Shown: positions 1 to 11,700 of the stretch, one piece after another
Layout of the letters: every line of letters starts with the position of its first letter
How positions within the stretch are numbered: the stretch's first letter is position 1
Assembly: GCA_038502055.1 (NCBI GenBank)
Contig: JAXRKN010000026.1
Coordinates: 496,001 to 560,000, forward strand
DNA from: Tanytarsus gracilentus
Taxonomy: Eukaryota > Arthropoda > Insecta > Diptera > Chironomidae
DNA: 64,000 bases
Reading direction: 5' to 3'
The notes under the pieces: model-generated
What the model was told of the DNA's origin: nothing
The model's database searches: none
Seen by the model: the letters and a program-made list of their open reading frames with translations, nothing else
Program-made: the position numbers and the translations under genes

Positions 1-175
1 AATTCATTTTAAGAGTTGAAATATTCTAATTAGAAGCATGCTTTCTTGACGGACAGAAAAAATAGATTAAAGCAATTCCATTGGATACATATACAAGTTA
101 AAGAAATTCTATCGGATTTTTTGTGTACATTTAGCCGAAAAAAACAAGTGGAAGGGAAAATAAAATATTTTTAAA

Positions 176-814
176 ATGAATTTATTAAATAAAGTTACTA
201 AAATTGTGATTTTTAACAGATGCACCATGCTACAAAAATGTAATTATAAAACCACGTGTCATTTTTCAGTTAAATTTATTTTTTTATAAAAATAATTCTT
301 ATGTTACATTTTAATCATTTTCTATGTTTCAATGATGATTTCCCCTTCTTTTTTACATACCAGTTGAATATAGTCGGTGCGCATGTGTTGGTGCCTTCAT
401 CAAACGAGATTTCATTCCTGTTACTCATAATCGTCAGTACAGCAAGAGAATTAAGATGGTAAATGAAAGTAATTGCAGTTTTAAAAAAAGTTTTTTAATT
501 TTTATTAAATTTTTAAGGCGAAATTGAGCGAACAAGAAAGGACTGAACTACTTCAACCACTCATCACGTCAGGCGGTTGGAAAATGGTCGAGGGAAGGGA
601 TGCAATTTACAAGGAATTTTTATTTAAAGATTTTAATGAATCATTTGGATTCATGACACGCGTTGCACTCGTAGCCGATAAAATGGATCACCATCCCGAA
701 TGGTTTAATGTGTACAATAAAGTGCAAGTGACAATGTCCACTCACGATTGCAGCGGTTTATCAGCGCGCGATATAAAAATGGCAAAATTTATGAATGAGA
801 TTACAAAAAATTAG
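176..814 (+). CDS. Pcd: Pterin-4a-carbinolamine dehydratase (PCD/DCoH), with probable mitochondrial leader
   Basis: Exons 176-239, 364-458 and 518-814 (introns GTAATT..CAG and GTAAAT..AAG). The last exon encodes the whole PCD fold, with the family signature GRDAIYKEF followed by FGFMTRVAL, DHHPEWFNVYNKV and the C-terminal THDCSGLSARDI stretch. The DHHPEW histidines are the catalytic site that dehydrates 4a-hydroxytetrahydropterin to recycle tetrahydrobiopterin for aromatic amino-acid hydroxylases; in animals the protein also dimerises with HNF1. Starting at the ATG at 456 gives 99 aa, close to the vertebrate length of about 104. However, the frame stays open upstream and splices to an ATG at 176, adding about 52 residues that are Arg/Lys-rich, lack acid at the start, and end near RQYSKRIKM, which looks like a mitochondrial presequence. 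Core confidence is very high; the leader is inferred. Confidence 0.9.
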
Positions 815-1308
815 AATCTTTATCAAGGTCAAGAGAGTAACAATAAATTATAAGCGTTTACTGAAAATAGCATTTAAGATTTTTCCTCATCTGGATTTAA
901 TTTTTCGACCTCATAGATTTGTCTTTTCTAGAAAATCACAAATCGCTCGTTATTGGATCATGCTGTCGTCAACATAACTTTCTCTTAACTTGCAATGCTT
1001 TCGCAATTTTTTCGAGTGTTTTAGCATGTAATTGTTAAAGGTCTTTCCTTGGTATGCAGTTCATAACTGAAAAATATTTCGAATTAATTTGGCGACTCTT
1101 TAAAGCCCTAAAAATTGTCAATTTTAACTTTTCCTTCATTACATTTCGTTTAAATTTTTCAAATTTATTTCTGATAATTTTAAACCAATTTTTATCTCAA
1201 TAATTTACTGGACACTCAAAATTCAAATTTTCTCGATAGTGTAGAAGTGTCGTAAATTTTTACTAGAAAGAAAGAAAACAAAGATTTAAAAAAGTCAAAA
1301 ATAAAAAA
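815..1308. other. Intergenic, Pcd 3' region
   Basis: This AT-rich spacer lies between the Pcd stop and the RING gene start. The short open frame at 795-977 has no recognisable domain. No RNA gene or repeat was seen. Confidence 0.6.
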
Positions 1309-2048
1309 ATGTTTTGTTGTCTTATTTGCCTTTGCTCACTTGAATTCTCAGAAGATTCATCGGTCACTAGTAAGGACTGTGGTCACGTATTTCATTCAAA
1401 ATGCATAGCAACATGGCTACAAACGTGAGAATTAGCGAAAATATTTGTAACTTCAAAGTGAATTAAGAAAATTTTTAACACTCCAGAAATCCACAACATC
1501 AGAGTTGTCCAAAGTGCAGACGACGAATAACTGAATCGAGTCTAATTAAACTTTACTTCGGTAAATCTTCAAACAGCGATGATCAGGATGAATTAAAGCA
1601 GGAAATTGACGATCTGCTGGATGAGAGTGGAAATTGTAGGAATAGAATTCAGATGCTAATGCAAGAAATGAACAAGAATGTAAGAAATTTAATTAGGTGG
1701 GAGTTAATATAGAACAGAATTAATTTTAGAAAAGAATTAATTTAAAAAAATTAAATTAAAAATTCTGTTAAAATTAAAAAGTACCAAGTTAATTTTTAAT
1801 TTAAATTTTTTTATAATAATTAAAATTAGGAAAGACTTGAACGAATTTTGCCACACACAATTAATTAAATAGTCACAATTTTTTAGGTAAGCACGATTGC
1901 TCAAAATGCGCGAGATATTGCGGCAAAGAAAAGGAAACTGGTGACAACGAAGGATCATGACCATATTGTGCTTAAACACCCGGCAATTTTACTATCTCGC
2001 GCTGATGAATTACAAAGAATACAAGCTTACATGGATGCATTACAATAA
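1309..2048 (+). CDS. Short RING-finger protein, TRAIP/nopo-like
   Basis: Exons 1309-1424, 1487-1679 and 1887-2048 give a 156-aa protein. The N-terminus is a RING domain: CLIC, then DCGHVFHSKCIATWL, then SCPKCRRR. This gives the C..C, C-x-H-x2-H-x2-C and C-x2-C ligand spacing of a RING-H2 finger, which recruits E2 enzymes for ubiquitin transfer. The segment just after it (SSLIKLYFG) resembles the TRAIP/no poles family, where the RING is followed by a coiled coil. The second exon is an acidic, heptad-like helix (DELKQEIDDLLDE) and the third is basic and then helical. Drosophila nopo and human TRAIP are several times longer, so this is a short paralogue or a minimal relative. An ATTAAA/AATAAA-like signal follows near 2110. 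E3 activity is inferred from the RING only. Confidence 0.8.
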
Positions 2049-2705
2049 ATAGCTTATAAGAAATTGTTATTGTCATAATTATTGTATTTTTCCGTTGAAA
2101 CTTTCGTCAAATAAAAATTCCTTTCGATATGCTTCAAATAACTTAACTTACTGATTATAAGAATCTTATAATGACTTGACGAATCATTAATATTTCCAAG
2201 TTTTTCTCCCCTCAACATTATCTTTGTGAGAGAGTAAACCGGCGTGCATGTTTTATTGGTTTTATGAAAATTTATTGATTTTTTAAATTTAATTTTATGA
2301 TAATTTCAAAAATACAAAAGTGTTTAAAATAATTGACTAAAAAGATTTCATTGTCACTATTTGTTTAGTCATAAAAATATGAAATATGTCGCTATCAACT
2401 GTCGCTCTCTCACCATCGAAAAAGCATAATCTTAAATGTGTGCGAGCATGCTCAATGTATGGGTATTTAACGATCATCTCTCTTTCTATCGCTTTACATC
2501 GTTCAATCGTGAGCTAAACATTCACCGGACAAGACGCGCGTTAATCAGACGCGTTAAAATATTATTTTTTTGTGAAGAATAAAAAGAAAGAAAGAAAATT
2601 AAATTTTTATAGTTTGTAAATAATTTATTGCAAATAAATGTGTGAAAAAAAGAGAAGTTAAATTAAAAATATATAAAACAAAGCTAGTGAACGACTCTGG
2701 ATTAA
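2049..2705 (+). promoter_or_regulatory. Intergenic region with probable upstream kst promoter and 5'UTR
   Basis: No ORF of note. The last about 200 bases lead into the first kst coding exon (2706) and are probably its 5'UTR. A TCAGAC initiator-like motif lies near 2545 and a TATTTAA element near 2463. The start site is not resolved from sequence alone. Confidence 0.4.
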
Positions 2706-5700
2706 ATGGAATTTGGATATTCAGGAGGTTTGTTTTCTCGAGTGCCCTGAAATCTTTTGATTTTTTCTCTCCTTCCATTTTTTAATTTCTTCGCTACGTG
2801 TACGGTTTCTTTTCGCCTCTTTTAAAAAATATACAACGCAAAAATGCTAATAAAAAAAGTCTCGCTGAGAAATTTTATTTTGGCAATTTTATGCAGAACT
2901 AAATTTCCATTTTTTTTGTTGCTCTATGTGTACGTGTTGAGCCATATTTTTTTGCGCTTTGTTGGGTGTGTAATGTCATTCTTTTTAAAACCAAAACCAC
3001 TCGAATCAAATGGAATTTCCTATTCACTAATTAAAAGTATGATTCCGTTGGCTGGAAAAGAATGCTGAATTGGATTCTTATTATCTCGCATATAGCATAA
3101 TCTCAAGTGCGACCGATCGCTTCTGACCAACTTTTTCCAGTTATCTTTCTCTTAATTTCTCTCAGATTCTTCTTCTTCTTTGCTTTAAACATAATTTCTT
3201 CTTCTCACTCTCCGTCCACAAAAAAAAAGAGTACACAACAAGCCCCATTCAGATTCAAAGTTACACACGCATTATGAAGTGGCCCGAAAAAAAGAAATAA
3301 AGAAAGAAAACCAGAAATCTTTTCCCTTACTGAGGCTGTATGCTTACGAACACCATCAACAGTCAAGAATCATAAAAGAAGAAGAAGATAAAAAATGTTT
3401 CAAAACCCACACGTGGGTGTTGCCGTGTAACCCACTTGTAACAGATAGTATTGAAATGTAACATGGGGAAGTCCTATGAAGAAGCCTTGGAGAAGCCAAA
3501 AGGGAAGCTTATGGAAAATTTTTCAATTTGTTATTTCCACTGTTTTCATTTTCCCCATGTTCCATTTTCTATTGTTTCCATTTTCCACTGTGTTCCATTT
3601 TCCACTATGTTCCATTTTCCTGTGTTCATTTTCCCTGTGTTTCATTTTCCTTATGTTCCATTTCCCACTTGTTCCATTTTCCACTGTGTTTCATTTTCCC
3701 ATGTTCCATTTTCCACTATGTTTCATTTTCACTATGTTCCATTTTCCACTGTGTTCCATTTTCCCGTGTTCCATTTTCAGATCCATGCCAATCGACTCCT
3801 GGTCAAATTCCGAGTTCAACGAGGTACATGAAGCCATATTTTAAAAAATGGACATTAGTGGCATTCCTTGGACACTCCTGGCCGGCCGTGACTGTCATTC
3901 TTAAAAATCATCAATTCCTGATGCAATTACGAGTTCAACGAGGTACATGAAGCCATACTTTTAAAAAATGGACATTACGGGCACTACTGGCCGGCCGTGA
4001 TGGACATTGGTGGCTCTTGGTGGCATGTAGCATTCCTAATTTCGTTTCGTTCCTGTAAATACGAGTTCAAGATAAGAAGCCATATAACAGGAAATTTGTG
4101 GAAAAATGGCATTTAGGGCTGTCCATGGCACGACCTGTGGTCATGACCCTCATAATCCTAAAAGGCCGAATCTAAATTCATAGACCTACCATTTGGCGAA
4201 AACTAGAAGCTCTAGCTTCTCAGGAGCCGGCTCGATGGAACAGAAGAAGACGGACGGACGGACGGAAATAGGCGCATATAAGTGTTACACCACTTCGTGG
4301 GTTACACTAAAAATTCTCATTCTTACATCATGGGAAGGAATTAAGAATTTGAGAGGGAGATGAGAAATTTAAACCGGCTTCTCATACTAAATAAAACATG
4401 TGGCAATCGCCAATGGAGAGAAAGCAGAAAAAAAAGTTCTATGATGATATATTTATAGCGAGCATATATTTCTTATGCAATTTGTAAGCGGTATAAACTT
4501 GTCTCGCGCGCCTTTAACTTGTTAGTCATCGCCATCAACAACAACATCTCTTAGCGAAAATAAAAATGAAGTTCAAGTTTGAATGCTTGTATAGTAAATA
4601 ATATTGAAACAGGTTTGCTGCCGTTGCTACTTCTGTTTCTCTCTCTCTCTCGCTCGGAATTGTTTTTATTTATCTAGAAGGAAGTAAAAATTCTTCTCTA
4701 ATCCCAACACGCTTCTCATTTCATCTTCTCTCTCCTCAAATAACTGCAAAACCTGATGCCGCGCGCTTTTTTTATCAAACAATAAATATTTTATTTTCTG
4801 TTAGATGATTCAAGCATTAAAAATTATTGCCAGATTGCAATTAATGAAGAATTAATTGATGATTTGACCTTAATGTGGGAATTGTGTAAATATCAACTGT
4901 AATTTATGCGAAATTGAAAAGGTGATGAATCGAAACATGACCGTTAAAAGTTTGATGCTCTCTGTCTCGGTTTTTAAAATTCCAGATATTATTTTTCTGA
5001 ATATTCGCTAAGTACAAAAATATTTAAACTTCAATCAAATATAATTAGCTTGTGCCACTCTGGAATTCTCAAATAAATTAAGTAATCTCGCAAAAAAAAA
5101 CTTCAAATTATTTCAGGCACATCATTAATAATGCAAAGCATTTTATAAAATTACCCCCCATTTATGAAAACACTGCAAACTTTAGACTCAATTTGATGCA
5201 TATCAACAAAAATAATTTCGGATCGGGAGAATTCTCAGAAGCAAACAATGCATGCGAGTCTAAAAATAACTAAAAATTTACATGTACGAAGCAGACTTAA
5301 CAGTTTCTTTTATTGAGATCGCATTTCATCATTAGTCGAGCTCGTACAAGCTAACTTACCAATAACTGCAATTGTTTAAGCATAAAAGAACAATTTTTTT
5401 ATGGAATTTAATCTCTTTCCGTTATTAAGTCGAAAAAGATTTTGTCGAGACGAATTTTTGTTTGCAAAAATGAGAAATTCTTTCCTCTCATGCATCGTCT
5501 GTTCAACACATGTCACAAAAACATACATGCTGAAGTCATATTCTTGACTGGAAATGAGCTCAACATGTAAAATTAGAACAAATTATTTTTTTGCAAACTC
5601 ATAAAATTTTATTTCGACTCATGCGAGTTTCTTTTATAGTCGTGTCAATTTTTTTCATCGATATTTAATTGATATGGCTTCGCTGGAAATTCTCACAGTG

Positions 5701-8700
5701 GAATTTACAACAAAATGAAATTCAATCAGCTCGAAAAGAACACGGAAATAACAAATAAATGAAAGATCTTAGTTAATTGAAAGAAAGAGTTGGATATGTG
5801 GGTGTTAAAAACTTCCTCTTTAGTCAGAGTTGCATCCGGTGGAAGGAACATTTACCAATTTGATAAATTTAACGGGTTAAAAATAATTTATTTAAAAAGT
5901 AAAAAAAATAACTAAAAAAATCTAATTTCACAAAAATATAATTTATTATATTATTTAGGATTCGAACCTTTAACAGAATTTTGATTTTTAAATTTTTAAA
6001 ATTTCTTCACAAATAATCATAATTTAATTTTTAACATAAATAACACAAAAACGATTCGCTCAAACAAAAAAGATTTTCCACCTTTTAAAAATCCATTTTA
6101 CGCTTCAGAAAAATATAAATTGTTGTTAAGCCCAACAACACACATGCACACTTAATTTTCAAAAACAATTCTCACTTTTCTGAGTAAGTGATTCGCATCT
6201 ACACACAGAAAACCACACTGACCTATTTACGATTAATATTGTTTATACTGCAATATTATTATGAGCATACAAATTATTAATTTTATCGTTCAGGTTTGCA
6301 CTTTTTTCTCCAACGTAAGTGTGACATGGTAAGAAAAAAGAGAACTTTGTGGTTGAAATGAATCTAATGATAATTAAGCATAGAGATATGAGCGATGACA
6401 GCGGGATGATAAAATAATTTCACTACTCATGTTTAGGTGCATTGTTTTCTTTTTTTGTGGGAAAGAAATTGAGCGCAACACGAAGACTTTTTCAAGATCA
6501 ATTCGTGAGGTGAAGGCCAGTTGGATATGAGCACGCATGAATTTTAAAAATAACAAGCCGAAATTCATCAATCAAGAATTGAAAACAAATTTTTCAAATG
6601 TTAATGAACTGAAAATCAATAAATTCTTATCAAAACAAGCAATTGACTGATAAAAAAGTGCTTCTAGAGATTTCTTTTACTATTTCGATCGATAAAAAGT
6701 GAAAATGCAATAAAAAAAATTTAATTGATGAGTGTTGTTGACCTTTTTCGTTAAGAATCGATACAAGCACATGTTGCGCGCATAGTTTTTAAAAAGAAAA
6801 TTATACACAAACTAACTCTATTAAAACGTGACTGAGAAATGATGAAAAATTATCGAGTAGTTCAATACAATATCGTGTTTACTTCATTTTACTAACTGTA
6901 TTTGTGTTTTATCTGTCGAAAAATAACATTTTTCTCTTATCAAATGATAAAAAATTGTTCGTGTATTTAAAAATACTAAAAAAATTACGAAGCGAAGCGC
7001 GGTGGCTCATTTTTACAGTATAGAAGTTTCAGTTTCAACTTGGAAGCCGGAATTGTCGGTTCGCGAAAAAAAAGAGCTGCACTTTTGTAGCGAATCACTG
7101 ATAAAACTGAGAGAGGTGTAATAAAAAAAAATATATAAAAAGTTGCTGATAAAGAAGAAGAAAAATAGCACCTCAGTTAGTTTAGTTCTCCCGCGAGCAT
7201 TACGTAAGAGAGCATGTAAGAAGTGAGCTCACATAGAATGTCTCAATATAGCAAAAAGTTTGTCATTCGAACAGGTATAACATTTTATTCTTGCTTATAC
7301 AGTTATCGTACGATTTCTCGAATAGACATGATCTCATGCTCATTACTTATTTTTTTCCCTCCTCTTATCGTGTCACTTTTTTTCTGCTCCAACACTAATG
7401 AACGAGGAATTAAATTTAATGAATTCCAATCGCGTAAGGTTAAAGTTATTTTGAAAATATTATGAAATTGAAGTAAAAATAAATTGCTTTGAGAAAATTA
7501 AAAGCAGTCGCAAGAGGAACTTTATCAACAATTGAATAAATAATATTTGAAAATTTACTCACAAAGAATGTCGGTCTGCAATGAACGTGATAAGAAAATA
7601 AATTTTTTCTATAGCGCCCAGGTGCAAATTCCATTCGATCATAATCTAAATATGCTTTCGACTGAAATTGCCATGTACGGAGCCACGTAATTTTCTAAAA
7701 ACGTTATCTCTTATCGACTGCATATTTTCTGCCAATATTTTTATTTGCTTGATAACGAAAAATTCCTTCTCAGATTTTTTTATGCTGGCTTATAAAAAAG
7801 TTAATTGACTCGATTTATTGTTTTTTAACTACGTTAATTTTTTATAGGGTCTTGACGGCTATTTTGTAGAGATATAATTATAATTAATGACAGTGATAAG
7901 GGGATGAACGTAAAATGTGTAACAATGATGGATATGTGATCAATTGATTTTCATATATTTTTTTGATAAAGTTACGAATTTATTTCAAAAACTTTTATAT
8001 TTTTCCTCATTTGAAAATTTCTAATGTAAAAAATTAAGAATGATTTTTAACAATTTTGAAAAAAAAATCAAACCAGCTTTTTTAAATACACAATTCATGA
8101 CAATTATTACACATCAAACAAATAACCCAAAATTTTCTTATTTACTTTTCGATTGCGTAAATTAAAGTCACGTGAATAACTTCACAAAATAAATCTTTTT
8201 TCCCACATGAATAATACAAATTTTTCACCTTATAATCAATCAATTAATGATATGCAAATAACTTCTCCCTAAAGATTTTCGCTATTTCCGATTAAATCAT
8301 CTATTTACTGATAATTGAGTATGTATTTGCAAAAAGATAAGATTACTTATTTCTTTTGCTGCACATCCAATGTCAAATTGCCATTTTTAGACGCAAAAGC
8401 GAAAGAATTTTTACTCGATGATGTAATTTCGTTGTTATCAGTTAAGTCCGATGCGGCGATAATTGATAAGGAAGTAATCCCAAATAGTTTTTGATTGTTT
8501 TATCAGTTGAACTAAGCATGTCAGTTTGCCAAATCATAATTAAACGTTCGTTTCAATATTTTGTTATTTTTTACTTACTCAACTTTTTGTATGCGGTCGA
8601 AATTTGATTTCCCATTGTGCACCACTAAATGAGTGCTCGACGAAGCAGAAAAAAAATTTACCAGCATTCATTATGTCAGCACCACACTATAAAGCAGTCG

Positions 8701-11700
8701 TTGACAAAATAGGAAGTTCACTCGAATTAACAGATGAACAGTGGGACAAGTTACGCCGTAAAAGAGTGGACATTTATCAAGATTATTTCCCTATATATCA
8801 ACACCTAATAGCACGGCATGAATGAGTCATTGAGACTTCTTAAAAGACCGCTCGATGATCATTACTAAATAAATTTAAAATCATTGTTGCCAATTCTCTA
8901 TACAGAGATATTCATTCCATTTTGTGCACTTTGCGTTACGATCACAACGAGATAATTGAATTAGAATAAAAGCCATACAACCGCATTTGTTAGCGTGCCG
9001 ACGAATTTATGGTTAATTATTTTTCTCTTCTATTATTTTAGCGGCTCAGTATGAGCCCGGAAACTACTCAAATATACAAGTACAGCAACGACCGGCGGTG
9101 TCGCAGCGAGACGGCATCGCTAAATTCGAGAATGAGCGAATCAAGACGCTGCAAGAGGAGCGTTTATATATCCAGAAAAAGACATTCACAAAATGGATGA
9201 ACTCATTCTTATTCAAGGTTCGTATAACAATGACCAAAAAGTAAATTTTTGAGAATATAAAAGAAAGAAATGAAAAATATCTCAGCTGATGCATGGACGA
9301 TGAAGATCACACCAATTTATTCTTTTTTTAACATTTTTTTTCGCTCACAGGCAAAAATGGAGGTCGAAGACCTTTTCGTCGATTTGGCCGATGGAGTAAA
9401 ATTACTTAAACTACTCGAAATTATTTCGGGCGAGAAAATCGGAAAGCCAAATGGCGGCAAAATGCGTGTCCATAAAATTGAAAATGTCAACAAAAGTTTG
9501 GCTTTTCTGCATACTAAAGTGAGTTTTTTAATTTAATTTATTGTGTTTATGAAAACTGGAAAAAGAAAGCGCAAACTTTAATTTTATTATGCGCAAAGTG
9601 AATTGTGAGTGAGCGAGAGAGTGTGAGAGAAACATTTGTGACTTGAATTAATGTGTGAACAATTCATCATGAACTTGACTCTGCCGCATTTCTTTGCGAA
9701 GACTTTTTTACGCTATGTGGAGCTCACTAATAAAGTGATTTAAGGCGGAGTGATACATTTATTTAGAGAATGTCGTTCATAAAATTTTGAAATCTAAAAT
9801 GTCGTTAAATTTTTTTAATTAAAAAAGTGTTTTGAAAATTTCAGTCACTCTTCACCTTTCTAATTTTAGTTAAATCTCAAAAAACTATATTGTGTCCATA
9901 TTGATATCCATCGCTATTGTCTCAGTGACACATTTCCATTGTTGCGCTGTTTTTTATATTATTTACAATAGATAACGATCACTAAATCTTTCCTGTATAA
10001 CACTTGCCGCAATGTCAATGATCGGCGATGACGACACACACTAAACACTAGATTTTTAAAGTGGCATGTGAGAGATATTCGATCATCATCCACTAAATAT
10101 TCTTTCGCTCATAAAAAATGCCATTCTTCTGACTCAATCAACCAATGTTGCCAAACTTTCATCATTAAAGATTTATTGGAGTTTGTAAAGTAATTTTGGT
10201 GTGTCACAAATTGCTGACTAATTTATTTTGAAGTTTTTGCCACCATCGCAATCTCTCACATCGCCCCTCTCAATGTTAATTAAAGAATTATTTTATTATT
10301 CACTAATTAATGAACTCCAAAGTCGTCGCCAGTCATCACACGCATTCGCAACTTTTGACGAGTTGGATATAATGAATATTTTTTCTTTTATTTAGGTACG
10401 CCTCGAGTCAATTGGCGCTGAGGACATTGTTGATTGTAAGTTTAATATTTCTACAAATCCATGACAGTTCAATAATCATTATCTTTATTTTTTTCGCGCA
10501 GGTAATCCACGTCTTATTTTGGGTTTAATTTGGACAATCATTCTTCGTTTCCAAATTCAAGAAATCGAAATCGACGTGGTTAGTATATTGATCTTTATTT
10601 TTTTTCATCTTCCTTTTTATCAAATTCTACGCGCTCATGAGATATTTTCGTAAAAAGCAAAAAAATACCATCATCATCCATTCCACTTCAAACTATTATT
10701 TTTATTTTTTCTCCTTTCGCTTCTCATTCTCCTTCTTCTTTAACTCACTCTCGTAATCTCGAAGAATTTTTATTCCAGTCAAGAAAGGAGAATAGTAAGA
10801 ATTCATTTGTATGACCTTGACGCGGTTTAGGCGCTTTATATTGAAAAGCATGTATGCTCACATGTATCGAGCATACAACAAGAGAGAGATTGTTTATTTT
10901 TTCGAACGTACATTTCAACGGTCAGCCTCGTTAAGTCATGACAAATTGGCGTCTAATTTTTTTTAGGACAACCTGCCATGAACAAAAAATATTTTGTAAC
11001 AGTTCTTCGAGATTATCACAGCTTAAAATATTTTTTGTTTCATAAAGATCCCAAGTTAAGATGAAAATTATATATTTTTTTCAACTGTAAGATTCTGCTG
11101 GTATGTCAGAAAGGGGCGATTGAAAATTATGGATCATGAAAAGTTAAAATATTTTACCAATTTTAATCAAAAAAAATTTCTTTGAATTGAAATTTTAAAA
11201 CTATTTTTATGAAATATTTTTTACATATTATAGTAATGAACCCCTTGCTTCAATGCCAATTTATTATATTTTTTTTCCAAACATTCTTTCTTTATTAAAT
11301 TCTCTAACGTATTTCAACACACATTAGCCATTCATTATTATATTTTTTTGGCTTTCATTAGCCATCCCATTGTGTTGTTTGATAATTGATTTTGACATGA
11401 TTTAATTTTGCAGGATGAAGACAATGAGACGAGTGAAAAGAAATCAGCAAAAGATGCTTTGTTGCTGTGGTGTCAGAGAAAGACAAACGGATATGCCGGC
11501 GTGCATATTACTGTGAGTTTTTAACTAAATTTCAAAATTAATTAATTAAATATATATTTTTTTAATTAGAACTTTTCTGAATCGTGGAGGTCTGGTTTGG
11601 GTTTCAACGCACTCATTCACTCGCATCGTCCCGATCTCTTTGACTATTCATCGCTTCAGCCAGGCAAAAATATCGAGAACCTCAATCATGCCTTTGAGGT

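Noticed and set aside
3451..3950. Three overlapping Phe/Ser/Pro-rich open frames
   Set aside because: They are produced by the TTCCATTTTCCACTAT-type minisatellite in all frames; no domain and no plausible start context.
5940..5965. tRNA B-box-like string GGATTCGAACC (minus strand GGTTCGAATCC)
   Set aside because: The flanking arms do not pair into a T-stem and no A-box or acceptor stem is found upstream on the minus strand.
10851..10877. 9-bp inverted repeat TGTATGCTC / GAGCATACA in a kst intron
   Set aside because: Short stem with a 9-nt loop and unpaired flanks; too small for a pre-miRNA and expected by chance in this much intron.
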